A stretch of DNA of 64,000 bases, from positions 2,914,001 through 2,978,000 of the forward strand of contig NC_090774.1 of the NCBI RefSeq assembly GCF_001761485.1, in the 5' to 3' direction. The DNA is from Yarrowia lipolytica (taxonomy: Eukaryota > Ascomycota > Dipodascomycetes > Dipodascales). Under the pieces are notes generated by a model. The model was not told the origin of the DNA. It searched no databases and saw only the letters and a program-made list of their open reading frames with translations. The position numbers and the translations under genes are program-made. Of this stretch, positions 1 through 9,482 are shown in pieces (the stretch's first letter is position 1; every line of letters begins with the position of its first letter).

Positions 1-1031
1 CCATGGGATTATTCTATTGTATATAGTGCACCCATAGTATGTACATACTCGTATATAGTTTACACTGTTTTAAACAGAGACATTACTACAGCAGTTCTTG
101 GCTAGCTACATTAACAGAAATGTTTCTGTTAGATGCCATTTACTATCGACTAGGTACGAATACGAGTACCCGACCTTACCTGGAAATAGAATGGTCCCTC
201 TCTCTAGACCGAAGCAGAACGCTCCACGAGACAATGACCTATTTGAGTTGAAATGACCATGGAGGTTCAGAGAGGATGTGTCTTATCAGCTCTTCATCAA
301 AAAGTATTATAATCATTTAAGACCTCTTGGTATGATATCGGATCCGTAAGAGAAGCAACTTTACCAATCTGGAGCAAGTCAAGTCTACGGTGTGAGAACA
401 CATGTCTTGGATGACCCGCTTACTCACTGTTCCCAAGTAAAATTTCAATTACTGTAACAGTACGACCACTGCTGGAGTTCACAACGAATTCATCTCGACA
501 TAATCGTTTCAAATGGAGGGATATACGTGAAGTATAGTATCTAGACTCGGCTGAATCCAGATCCCCGGTGCATACTTGCCCTCATCATCATGTTCTCTCA
601 TTGTGACATACAAGGGCAGATTCCAACTCCAGAGCAACTATTATAACCACTGGTACTTTTCCACGTATACTTACATAATCACACACTCTCACACAACCCT
701 TACCCAACTGCCTTCATTACTCGGTTGTACCAGTGTAGACATCTCCTCAACGCGCCGTAAATCAGTAAAATCGAGCAAGCAGAAGACAAAAATGGCCTAT
801 GTAGACGTCTTGCACCCCTATTATCCCTCATTTCCCCGCCACCCGTTTTTAATCCCTCCTCTTGACATGGGCAAAAAGTCCTATCTATCCTCGTCCCAAA
901 AAATAAGATTTGTGACTGTTTCACGTGACTCTTCCTAATTGGGATTCCCCAACTCTGGGACCTCCCAACGCCCTGCAGTTTGAAATACTTGTCTGGTTGA
1001 TTCTACGAACACAGCATCCAACACAGCAAAA
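1..1031. other. Intergenic region upstream of RPL31
   Basis: No convincing gene is visible. Short open frames on both strands lack a protein-like composition. The last 130 bases form the RPL31 promoter, with a CACGTG box at 922-927 and a pyrimidine-rich stretch around 820-900. The left edge of the window may cut into the flank of a neighbouring gene. Confidence 0.6.
922..927. promoter_or_regulatory. CACGTG box upstream of RPL31
   Basis: A TCACGTGA palindrome lies about 105 bases before the RPL31 start. CACGTG is the Cbf1-type bHLH site, and Cbf1-like factors act at ribosomal-protein promoters in some yeasts. Use at this gene is inferred from position only. Confidence 0.4.
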
Positions 1032-1576
1032 ATGGCCAAGGCTTCTATCAACGACGTTGTTACCCGAGAGTACACCATCCACCTTCACAAGCGAGTGAGT
1101 ATTGAGCACAGGATCGGAAGCAGCACCATGGGTTGTGAGGGTAATGTGGAGTGTGCGAGAATGCAAAATTTTTGACCTCACACGACCTCATAGAATCCAC
1201 AGAATCCTTACAACATGACCCGCCCCATTGTGTGGGTAATGGTACCTTCAACACAACCAATGTCACCACCACCATATACTAACCCCAGGTCTTCGGTGTC
1301 CAGTTCAAGAAGCGAGCTCCCCGAGCCGTGAAGGAGATCAAGAAGTTCGCCAAGCTCCACATGGGTACTGAGGATGTCCGACTCGACCCCGCTCTCAACA
1401 AGGAGCTGTGGAAGCGAGGAATCAAGGGTGTTCCCCACCGAATGCGACTCCGAATCTCTCGAAAGCGAAACGACGAGGAGAACGCCAAGGAGAAGCTCTT
1501 CTCTTACGTCCAGGCCGTCAACGTTCCTTCCGCCAAGGGTCTCGAGACCACTGTCGTTGAGGTTGACGAGGAGTAA
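1032..1576 (+). CDS. RPL31: 60S ribosomal protein L31 (eL31), one intron
   Basis: Protein eL31 of the large cytosolic ribosomal subunit, sitting near the peptide exit tunnel. The gene model joins exon 1032-1094 (21 codons, MAKASINDVVTREYTIHLHKR) to exon 1289-1576, giving 116 residues, close to the usual 113-125. The 194-base intron starts GTGAGT and ends CTAACCCCAG, and the junction is in phase 0. Exon 2 carries the family core (RAPRAVKEIKKFA, then RLRISRKRND and an acidic end EVDEE). Codon use is strongly biased (CGA, AAG, GTC), as expected for a highly expressed gene. The start ATG follows an A-rich leader (CAGCAAAAATGG). An intron close behind the start codon is common in yeast ribosomal-protein genes. 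Identification is firm. Confidence 0.97.
1095..1288 (+). other. RPL31 intron
   Basis: The intron is 194 bases with donor GTGAGT and acceptor region TACTAACCCCAG, where the branch site lies five bases from the splice junction. I looked for box C and box D snoRNA motifs inside and saw none. Confidence 0.95.
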
Positions 1577-1849
1577 GGGATTCCTCTCAGCACCGCAAAC
1601 ACAAAATTTGGATTGATTGTCACTTAAAAATAAATTGTACTTTATCAGCCTACAGTTTTACACCTGTAGCCCTACCTCCTAACGGGGAGTAGTTAGTCGT
1701 AGCAATGGGTGCTCAAACAAACACACTGCAGCCATTTAGGGAGATTGTATGGGTTGTATAGATATATTATTTGTAAATCGATACGAAAATGCCCCAACTC
1801 CCTTTCCTGATGTCCTGATCTTTGATCCATCGAAAATTGTTCTATTCGA

Positions 1850-1888
1850 CTGTTCTATCTAACTGCTCTATCCAACTGCTCTATGGAA
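1850..1888. repeat. Imperfect 13-base tandem repeat (ACTGYTCTATCYA), about three copies
   Basis: Three successive copies of a unit close to ACTGCTCTATCCA with single-base differences. It is a small minisatellite in a 3' intergenic region with no evident role. Confidence 0.7.
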
Positions 1889-2209
1889 GGCGTGATCCAC
1901 ATCTCATTCACTCATTCATTGCATTGTATCAGATACTACGACGACCATGTTTCCAAGGCCTCCGGTAAGTCTCTACCTGTCCTCCCCTCTACCTCTATTC
2001 TGTATTGGTTTGGTGGTTCAGTGGCTACTTCTAAAGACCTGAGACTCGATAGACAATTGTGCAACGGGCAGATGTCACTCATGGTTAACTATTGAAGCAG
2101 TGTAACCTGTGTAAGGACTATTGGTGATATGCCTGCACGATAGTATGTACAACAGCATTCTACTTGTAGCCGGACCCTGCACTCAACACGATCATATATA
2201 TCAACCAAC

Positions 2210-2275
2210 ACACAGGTACAAGTACAGGTACAAATACCGGTACGAGTACCGTACCAGTATGTACTCGTACTGTAG
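2210..2275. repeat. GTAC-rich intergenic block
   Basis: A run of overlapping units such as GGTACAAGTAC, CCGGTACGAG and GTACCAGTATGTAC. The same word family recurs in most intergenic regions of the window and is described in the findings. Confidence 0.6.
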
Positions 2276-2472
2276 CTCACCGTGTCCTTCTTGGTATAAT
2301 GTACCTTCTGTTCATCCGGCATTCTGTTTTCATTCACTAAGGATAATGTTCAGTAAACTGCCTCAATGGGCAGTCCTGTTAACGATGTACGGGGGTGTAC
2401 TTGTAGCAGTAAATGTGTGGGTAGTAAACAATTCATCTAAACCAGCTGTTTCCCACTCGTACCGGCTTCTGC

Positions 2473-3957
2473 TTATTCGATAACCGTGAGAACACCTCCG
2501 ATCAAATGAAGAGAACCCACAACAAAGACATCCACGGGACCATCCTCGGCCTCCTTCTTAACAGTGTTAACTGCCTCCTCAATAGTGGCGAAAACAGTGC
2601 TCTTTCCTCCGTCAAGACTTTCCCAAACCTTCGCCAGCTCCTTCTGCACCTCCAGCTTGTCCACGGCCTCGGCAGAGGTGTTGAGAGAGGTCAAATCAGC
2701 AGAATAAGTTCCCGAAGCCCAGGTCACATTTGTAGAGAACAACGCCTCGTCAATCTTGACGTCTCCAAGGTTGGCATGCAGAGTTCCCAGCAGAGCATTG
2801 GCATCTCTGGTCTGCTGGTTGAAAAATAGGATAGTCTTAGCCTTCTTCTCCGAGCTCTTCTTGACATCCTGAAGCCATTCGCCGGCTACAGTGACACTCT
2901 CCTTGGTGTGTGCACCGTCCAGAAGCCATCGGATGTTGCCCTGCTGGATAGTCTGGCATCGTCCGGCCCACTTGGACTCGGCCAGACCGGTGATATACTC
3001 TTTGGGGAGAGTAGAGCCCTTGGGAATCACTCCCTTGTCCTCGGTCAGCACTCGGACGTGCTCGCCAACAAGGGCGACAGCCAGAGAGGCGTTAATCTTC
3101 TGAAACTCGGCAGGCAGACCCAGTTTGATTTCTCCAGAAGCAATCTCAGGTCTAGTAGTCACCTCTTCAAAAGGAGCGTTTCTCTCGGCAGCTCGCTCTT
3201 TGAGCACCTTGAGAGCCGACTCGGGCTGAGCCACAGAAAAGGCCTTGGCCCCCGGCTTGAAAATACCGCCCTTGTTCCACGCAATCTCCTCAATGGCGTT
3301 GCCCAGCATAAACGTATGGTCAATGCCCAGAGGCGACACTCCGGTGACGGTGGGCTTTTCAATAATGTTAGTAGAGTCGTATTCACCTCCCACTCCGACC
3401 TCGTAGATTGCAGTATCTACTCCCTCCTGCAAAAAGACGTGGAAGGACAGTAGAGTCAGGTATCGGAAGTAGACAGGTTTGATGTCCTGTCCAAAGGTGG
3501 GGAACTCGCTTGTATCAGATTGCGAGCCGGAAAGGCGGTCCCACAGCTCAAAGAAGTATTTGGCAAACTTCTCCTCGGAAATTGGAGCTCCATCGATACA
3601 GATACGTTCCCGGACGCTCTTGAGATGCGGAGAGGTGTAGAGACCGATCTTGGAGATTTTGTCACACGAAGGAGCGCCCTTGAGCTGGTTGAGCATGCCT
3701 TGGACAAACGCACAAGTCGAGCCCTTGCCCTTGGTGCCCGTGACGTGGATAATGTTGAGTTTGTTGAAGTCCGAGGGCTGGTATCCACATCGTCGAGCCC
3801 ACTCCAGCATCTCTGGAATCGCCTGGTTGTTGGCCTTGCCGCCACTCTTGCGGATCGCGTCGATCGTGGCGAAGTTCGACTGCAGCGTGTTCAGCGCATT
3901 CACCGCATCACTGTATGTTTTGGCCATGGTATGGGCTTTTCGTAGATGGCGGATCAT
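2473..3957 (-). CDS. MET7: Folylpolyglutamate synthase
   Basis: Adds glutamates to the side chain of folates by ATP-dependent ligation, which retains folate in the cytosol and mitochondria and supports one-carbon metabolism. The protein is 494 residues from the ATG at 3957, or 484 from the ATG at 3927. The Mur-ligase P-loop VTGTKGKGST lies near residue 70. Further family signatures are YTSPHLKSVRERICIDG, GGEYDSTNI and GIDHTFMLGN. The frame extends upstream to 4005 but only through a GTG codon. The segment between the two ATGs (MIRHLRKAHT) is basic and lacks acidic residues, like a short mitochondrial presequence, while MAKTYSDAVNALNTLQSN lines up with the cytosolic start of yeast Met7. Two start sites could therefore give mitochondrial and cytosolic forms (inference). 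The gene converges with RPL31. A CACGTGA lies about 40 bases before the first ATG. Confidence 0.95.
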   Translation of the reverse strand: MIRHLRKAHTMAKTYSDAVNALNTLQSNFATIDAIRKSGGKANNQAIPEMLEWARRCGYQPSDFNKLNIIHVTGTKGKGSTCAFVQGMLNQLKGAPSCDKISKIGLYTSPHLKSVRERICIDGAPISEEKFAKYFFELWDRLSGSQSDTSEFPTFGQDIKPVYFRYLTLLSFHVFLQEGVDTAIYEVGVGGEYDSTNIIEKPTVTGVSPLGIDHTFMLGNAIEEIAWNKGGIFKPGAKAFSVAQPESALKVLKERAAERNAPFEEVTTRPEIASGEIKLGLPAEFQKINASLAVALVGEHVRVLTEDKGVIPKGSTLPKEYITGLAESKWAGRCQTIQQGNIRWLLDGAHTKESVTVAGEWLQDVKKSSEKKAKTILFFNQQTRDANALLGTLHANLGDVKIDEALFSTNVTWASGTYSADLTSLNTSAEAVDKLEVQKELAKVWESLDGGKSTVFATIEEAVNTVKKEAEDGPVDVFVVGSLHLIGGVLTVIE

Positions 3958-4102
3958 GGGGATGAGATAGGTTTGATCTGGGAGATATATAGTCACGTGA
4001 ACCACCGTGCTTACATGCCCACGTCAGTGAGAATGAGAACATGCCTGATTCTGCAATGTAGGTAGATATTTCGGAAGTTTTTTATTTATTTGTTCCCTCG
4101 GG

Positions 4103-4127
4103 TTTTTTTTTTTTTTTTTTTTTTTTT
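4103..4127. repeat. Poly-T tract, 25 bases
   Basis: An uninterrupted T run upstream of MET7 (poly-A in that gene's orientation). Such tracts exclude nucleosomes at yeast promoters, and they are prone to length error in assemblies. Confidence 0.9.
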
Positions 4128-4263
4128 GTTTTGTCATTCTGTCTGTTCAAAATCGAGGGTCCCTCTGTGTTATCGACGTCTCCTTCCCCGTATCTATATA
4201 CCCACCTAAATCGACACTCCCAATGGTTGGAGATTGTCATGAAAAGGGGACACATTCATCATG

Positions 4264-4277
4264 TACTTGTACAAGTA
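4264..4277. repeat. Perfect 14-base palindrome TACTTGTACAAGTA
   Basis: Fully self-complementary. It is one of several related GTAC palindromes in the intergenic DNA of this window. Confidence 0.8.
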
Positions 4278-4648
4278 GACGTGGTAGAGAGAAGTTGAAA
4301 GTGGCATTTTATTCACAAGAGCGGAGATACTTAATAGGAGAGAATCAATCATGCGTTTCTTCCGAAATTCGATGTTTGGTACACCTTTTCATCACTTACA
4401 GTTTCATACAGTTCTCTGATAACCAACCTTATCCAGAACGGTGATATTATCCAGAAGAGTTGTAAACGGAGTGTTATAATTGGAGTCGAAGTGCCGGTAT
4501 CGGTAGTGTACCGATAGCTGGGCCACATGCAGTTCACAAACATCTATTTGTATATCGTTGGTAGTCATAAGATAGTTATATTACTCATAAAATGTGGTAG
4601 TCGTGCTGCTAGTCGCTCCTTCCCCGCGACCACCACCTATATACAATG

Positions 4649-5923
4649 CTAATTGATCATCACAAGAGAAATGTGCAGAAAGCCGTCCGGATACATCGCC
4701 ATGTAATAGAGGTTAGCAAGTACGGCATTCAGCGGAACCTCCACACCATGAACCACAGCTCGGGCTACCACAGGCTTGGTTTCCGAGGGGAAGAAGGTCG
4801 GCAGATGGGAATGCAAAGATTGGCCGATAGTCGTCAGCTTCCCGTCGTCGGTTTCGGGCTTGACAATAGCGGCAATGCACTGGTTACTCATGGGCAAGTA
4901 GACCTTGATGGGGAGACTTCTGATAGCCCCAGAGTCCTTTTCGCGAGGCAGAATGGTCGTCATGATGGACCAGAATGTCTTAAAGTCATGGGATACGAGT
5001 GAGTCCCACATCTTCTGTGAGTTGGCGTTAGACAGGCTCATGACCCGGTTGGCGTTTCCGTCCCGTGACACACATGCCTCCTTGAGCTGGTGGATCCAGT
5101 AGTCCTTGAGCGTTTGCTTAGTGGGGATTCGAAGCAGCAAGCCTTTCGGATACTCTTCTTTCTGATCCACTTGTAGAGTGAGGATCCACGGCGATTGGAC
5201 TGTGTCAGGGTTGGAGGGGTCTAGGCCAGTGAGGAGATCGTAGGAGAGACCTACTGGCCAGTTCCTTAGTTAGTACACGGTAGTGAGTGACAGTAGGTCA
5301 CGACCGGTCAGCAGCAAAAGGATGCTCAGAACGAGTGACTTCATGTAGGTGCCCCAATATGAATATCCGAATAACACGAACGTACCAGAAGGGCATTTTG
5401 TAGACCTATGATGATTGTATCATGTTGAATCGTCATTGCAATAAGCTATGATCACTCACTAGAGAAGGTGGTGACCCCAATCCGCTGCTCAACAGCGCAA
5501 CAACAGAGCACGAGTAACGTACCCTCTGGTAATTGAATACAGACATTTCGAAACCAGCCCGTCAGTCTATCTACCGTACCATATGTCGCTGTTTCATCCA
5601 GCACCAAACCACGTTTATCTCCCATCTTCTCAACTCACCATTTCACAGGAACACCTTCAAATTCGAACCAGGTTTCGAAGTCATCCTCGTCGCGATATCG
5701 CCCAAAGTACCTCAGTATCGTCTCCACGTAATTGTGCAAGTACGCCACCCGCGGGATTTGTATCTGTATTAGTCAATCAATCGAACGGTGATGCGTTGTG
5801 TACCATACTCACGTAATACACTTGGGACTCCAAGAGCTTGTCGTGGGGAATACTGAGCACGACTTTGACGCTGATGGATCCGTCGTAGAACCGTTCACGC
5901 AGCTGCTTGATTGTCGCCGACAT
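4649..5923 (-). CDS. ATG5: Autophagy protein Atg5, two introns
   Basis: Atg5 is covalently joined to Atg12 and, with Atg16, promotes Atg8 lipidation on the growing autophagosome. My model joins exons 5813-5923, 5639-5763 and 4649-5264 on the minus strand, giving 283 residues (human 275, budding yeast 294). Exon 2 encodes IPRVAYLHNYVETILRYF and TWFEFEGVPVK. The junction then yields KWNWPVGLSYDLL, matching the human KWHYPIGLLFDLL. The C-terminus YPDGFLHISLV matches the family ending YPDNFLHISI. Lysine 140 in HQLKEA aligns with human K130 (SCMKEA), the Atg12 attachment site, so conjugation is likely intact. Intron 1 is 49 bases. Intron 2 is 374 bases, and its only in-frame acceptor reads CTAACTAAG, an AAG rather than the usual YAG. 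The start ATG precedes MSATIKQLRERFYDG, typical of the Atg5 N-terminus. Confidence 0.93.
5265..5638 (-). other. ATG5 intron 2 with AAG acceptor
   Basis: Donor GTGAGT follows AAATG. Branch and acceptor read TACTAACTAAG. The reading frame and the alignment to Atg5 both require splicing after this AAG. Confidence 0.8.
5764..5812 (-). other. ATG5 intron 1 (49 bases)
   Basis: Short intron with donor GTGAGT and end GACTAATACAG, in phase 0 between VYY and IQIPRV. Confidence 0.85.
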
Positions 5924-6482
5924 GCTGTGCTGACTCCGCCAATTCGATCCGGAGGTGAGTTTTTGTACTGTGGGTGTGTTTGTGAATGGTGATACCGATA
6001 ATGCGTGCCAGTGCGGCGTGCAGGAGGTTAATTAGAGCATGACGGGAGACTCAGACAAGCTCACTAAGGGCGTGGGTTCGAGCTCAGGGTGTGGTATTAA
6101 TGACATCATAGGATGGAGCTAAACAAAGAGATGGGGACAGGGGTCAACATAGGCATGTAACAAGTGTGTTCCTGAGCCATACATTTATCTGAGCCATACA
6201 CCCATATCCGATGACGAGTTTTCTAGGTTGGACCGGGTGCACTTAATTATAGGATACTAGGTATACATTGTGAGATACGTAGAAGCAACAGAAGTACAAG
6301 TAACTACAAGTGCAAGCTTCCTATTGCTGGTGATGGCGCTGTCGTCCCCCCCCCCCCCCCCCCCCCCTATCACTCCTCATTCAATAAATATATATCTGTA
6401 GCTACAACTACTTGTATGCACATTGTGTCTTTCCAGCAGCGTAACTCCCTACTCATCCCTCCTACTACTCATGCTGGTATCT
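5924..6482. other. Intergenic region upstream of ATG5
   Basis: It holds the ATG5 promoter and the 3' flank of the next gene, with a 22-base poly-C run at 6346-6367. No gene is seen. Confidence 0.6.
6346..6367. repeat. Poly-C tract, 22 bases
   Basis: An uninterrupted C run, which is unusual because long poly-G/C tracts are rarer than poly-A/T in yeasts. It could form quadruplex or i-motif structures, and its exact length is likely uncertain. Confidence 0.9.
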
Positions 6483-8144
6483 TCAGCTGGTAAGTCGACC
6501 TCCCGTAGCCCTCTTCATCCGCTCATGAAGCTCATGCAACTGGCCGTCGTCATGACCACCGTCGTTCTCATAGTCGAAGTCCTCGTCGTCGTCAACAGGG
6601 GGAGCAAACGTGCGCTCAATGGCTGCTGCTGAAGAATCAAGGACAGAAGGATCGCTCAGAATCTGCTCGTCTGTCATTTTATCAATGTTGTCCGCCTTTG
6701 TTGCCACCGTTCCGACTGTAGCATTGCCATCAGTAGACGCAGTCGCACTTGGAGTCTCACTTTTTCTTACAACACCACCCTCATTGGCTTTAACCACATC
6801 AGGAGTGATACCCAATTGCCCAAGCATAGTCGCAGCAGGTCCGTGAAGACCACCCATGGAATTCAACGACTGCATGAGGTTCTGCAGCATCTGCTCCTCA
6901 GACTGATCTCCTACAATTCCAGCCTCCTCAAGCTCATCTCTGGTCTCATCCTTGGCCAAGTACGACGCTAATTCCTCGTCTTTCAGTTTCAGCGCGTCCT
7001 TGAGGAAAAATTCAAAGAATTCGTCTTCATTGATCACATCTTCGTCCCTCACATCCTTGCCGGTACGAACCTCATGTCTCTCTTCTTCCTTCTCATCGTC
7101 ATCTTTGAACAAATCCTCCTCCTTGCCCATGAACTCGTTGAGACGCTTCATTACCTCCTCTATCGTGTCCTTCATGCCATCTTCGTCAAACTGATGCTCG
7201 TCTTCCTCCATTTCTAGATCATCTTTCATAGCTTCCAACCACTCTCCAGAATCAGTATCAGTGGAGAACTCCACAATATTCTTCACAGGGAGATTCTTGA
7301 GCTCAGAAACAGCCCACCGCTCGTCTCCAACAGAAAACAGACGCTCAAACGCCATAGTCAATTTGCGGCCCAGCACAATCTCAGGAGAAGCATCCAGATC
7401 AAACGAGATCTGCATGGCTTCAGCATATACCAATCGCGTAAACTTGACAGACACAGTCACCATATCCTCCAGTGGAAAATGTACGAAATCGACCATAGGC
7501 GTCTTTCCAGACCCGCCATGATTCTGAGCTTGAAACAAACCATCTATCGCCACAATGATTAGTTCAGGATGTGAATAAACCAGTTTAGCCAGCTTTGAAG
7601 GGATGCAGACTAATGCACGATGTGTATTTTTCTTCACAGTTCCCGGAACACGCTCCACACGCTTCAAAATAGTGTCGTTGGTGGCTCTGTTCAAATCCAT
7701 TTTCCCTCCAGAATTCACATACCGTGTAGCCTCTGGCAACGGGACAGAGTCGCCGTTAAATTGTGACCGCGGAATGAGCTCAAACTGTCCGTTTTTGATC
7801 CACAGACGCCCCTCGGCGGTCTCAGGCTCTATCCAGGATGGAATCACATGGGCCGCCTCAATCAACAGAAAGTCGCCATCAGAATCACTCACATGCACAC
7901 TGACGGGAAGCTGTAAGGTAAGACGGTAAAGAATGTATACCACCAGCCATTCGTCGTCCAGGGCAGGCCCAAAGGTCGTGGAACCAGAAACTGTGTTTGG
8001 AGACGAAATGTCAAGTGTGAACGAGTCTCGGTACCAAATGTACCCCGGAGCTACTTGTGCACAGAGCTCTAGAGCTGCGAATACCACGTCCTTCGGAGCC
8101 ACAGATCGACATGCAATGGTGTATGTGACGGTGTCAAGATCCAT
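6483..8144 (-). CDS. Ecdysoneless (ECD)/SGT1-family protein
   Basis: Member of the family of human ECD and its fungal homologues. Animal ECD binds the Prp8/U5 part of the spliceosome and R2TP co-chaperones; the yeast role is poorly defined. The 553-residue protein is somewhat shorter than human ECD (644). The N-terminal half carries the family core: DEWLVVYILYRLT near residue 64 and IEAAHVIPSWIEPE near residue 95, then GRLWIKNGQFELIPRS. The C-terminal half is highly acidic and low in complexity (EMEEDEHQFDEDGMKD, KDDDEKEEERHE), as in other ECD proteins. The ATG at 8144 opens directly into the conserved region. The name SGT1 is also used for an unrelated co-chaperone, so I give no symbol. Confidence 0.88.
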   Translation of the reverse strand: MDLDTVTYTIACRSVAPKDVVFAALELCAQVAPGYIWYRDSFTLDISSPNTVSGSTTFGPALDDEWLVVYILYRLTLQLPVSVHVSDSDGDFLLIEAAHVIPSWIEPETAEGRLWIKNGQFELIPRSQFNGDSVPLPEATRYVNSGGKMDLNRATNDTILKRVERVPGTVKKNTHRALVCIPSKLAKLVYSHPELIIVAIDGLFQAQNHGGSGKTPMVDFVHFPLEDMVTVSVKFTRLVYAEAMQISFDLDASPEIVLGRKLTMAFERLFSVGDERWAVSELKNLPVKNIVEFSTDTDSGEWLEAMKDDLEMEEDEHQFDEDGMKDTIEEVMKRLNEFMGKEEDLFKDDDEKEEERHEVRTGKDVRDEDVINEDEFFEFFLKDALKLKDEELASYLAKDETRDELEEAGIVGDQSEEQMLQNLMQSLNSMGGLHGPAATMLGQLGITPDVVKANEGGVVRKSETPSATASTDGNATVGTVATKADNIDKMTDEQILSDPSVLDSSAAAIERTFAPPVDDDEDFDYENDGGHDDGQLHELHERMKRATGGRLTS

Positions 8145-9482
8145 TTTGTGTCGCCAGTGTTGTGTGTTGGTTGTGAATAATTTATTTCGTTAGGGACATG
8201 ATGAGACGCATAATGATGCAGCCTGGGAGGTTAACTTTATGAGGAGTCGAAGGGATTTGGTGATGTTGGTGTAAAATGGACTAGGGGGGGGAGATAACTA
8301 GAATACAAAGTTTTGAGTATGTTAGAAGTAGCTTTTTGAGAACACAGGCATAATATCAGATCTATCCGGTCACTTTTGAACCTATCAGAGAGATGTGTCA
8401 TGTACTGTAAGGAGAAAGTCAAGTTGATGGGTGGATCTTGGCATTTGAAGATTCTCACAAGCAATTCATCTTTTTTTAGTGAGTCCAAAATACTGCTGGT
8501 GTTCTTCCTGGATGATTCTCCCGCCACCAAAACAACTCTCAGGGGTCTGGACTTGGTGTAGAAGAAGGAATAAGGGGACTCTCTCGATATTCCGAACAGT
8601 TAGAGGTACCGGTACAAGTCCAGGGGTCTGGATCTATAGATTGGATAATAAGTCAATCGAAATTAGAAGAATGGCTTCTTGTCCAATAATACGGACATGA
8701 CAGGCTGTATGTTGTCACCCTACATGTAGTCTGAGACGTGCGTACAAGTAACTACAAGTACATGCTGTACTCATACTATTGCACATACCACCTGAACACA
8801 GAGCAGCTACCAGAACAGTCCAGAACAACGGCATCAGTCCGAACCAACGGGAAATCATATAAACCGAGATTGGAAACCCCATCTACGCAAAAATACCCAC
8901 CTATCACCATATATTTTCCCCTCGAAAACTCATCTCACTTGTGTGACGCACTCGTAAATAAGCGAGATTAAGCGACGGTGGGAAATTACCGGGGTTCAGG
9001 AGCAGATGAGGGTCTGAAAATTTGACGGTAGATGAAACCAACACACAGAACTTGATTTCCGCTGTAAAAACATCCCCTCACCATACTTTTATCTGCTAGA
9101 AAACACCCACTCGAAACACTCCGTTCGGTTGCAGTTGGAAGAACAACTCTATCCTTCATGTCCCAACTCAAGCGTGTTTTGGCTCACTGGTTTTGACTCG
9201 TGTTTCTAGGTAGCCCGAGAAGAGGGTTGTCTAAAGAAGTGTTCGAGCTGGTATTTCCGTAAAAATATTTCGCAGATCTGCTATAAACATCTGAAATATT
9301 CTCCAGATTGACTTTACTACCCTAACCCCCGCACATTTACCCCTAAAAGAACCCTCCCCCCTGATGTTGACATTACGTAAAGGTGCAGGTACAAGATAGG
9401 CTATGTTGCATGTATGTGGTGAAGCGTAACCGCGACTGAAACGACCGACCAAACTCGCTGCTCAGACCTCTCCAGCGTGACA
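8145..9482. other. Divergent promoter region between the ECD-family gene and the kinase gene
   Basis: About 1.3 kb with no supported gene. GTAC/TACAAGTA words occur near 8750-8770. The 180 bases before the kinase start are C/T-rich on one strand. Confidence 0.6.

Larger units (their letters stand above)
1577..2472. other. Convergent intergenic region, RPL31 to MET7
   Basis: This is the 3' flank of two convergent genes. It holds an imperfect 13-base tandem repeat near 1850-1888 and a GTAC-rich run around 2210-2275. No gene is supported. Confidence 0.6.
3958..4648. other. Intergenic region between MET7 and ATG5
   Basis: It contains the MET7 promoter, a 25-base poly-T tract (4103-4127) and a perfect 14-base GTAC palindrome (4264-4277). 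No gene is seen. Confidence 0.6.

Noticed and set aside
5655-5670. TTCGAACC resembling a minus-strand tRNA B box
   Set aside because: It lies in ATG5 exon 2 and encodes the conserved WFEFEG segment.
6060-6082. B-box-like GGGTTCGAGCTCA as a possible tRNA
   Set aside because: No matching A box, acceptor stem or anticodon arm can be folded around it.
9477-9482. GTG start for the kinase
   Set aside because: The ATG two codons later is in a normal context; nuclear yeast genes rarely start at GTG.
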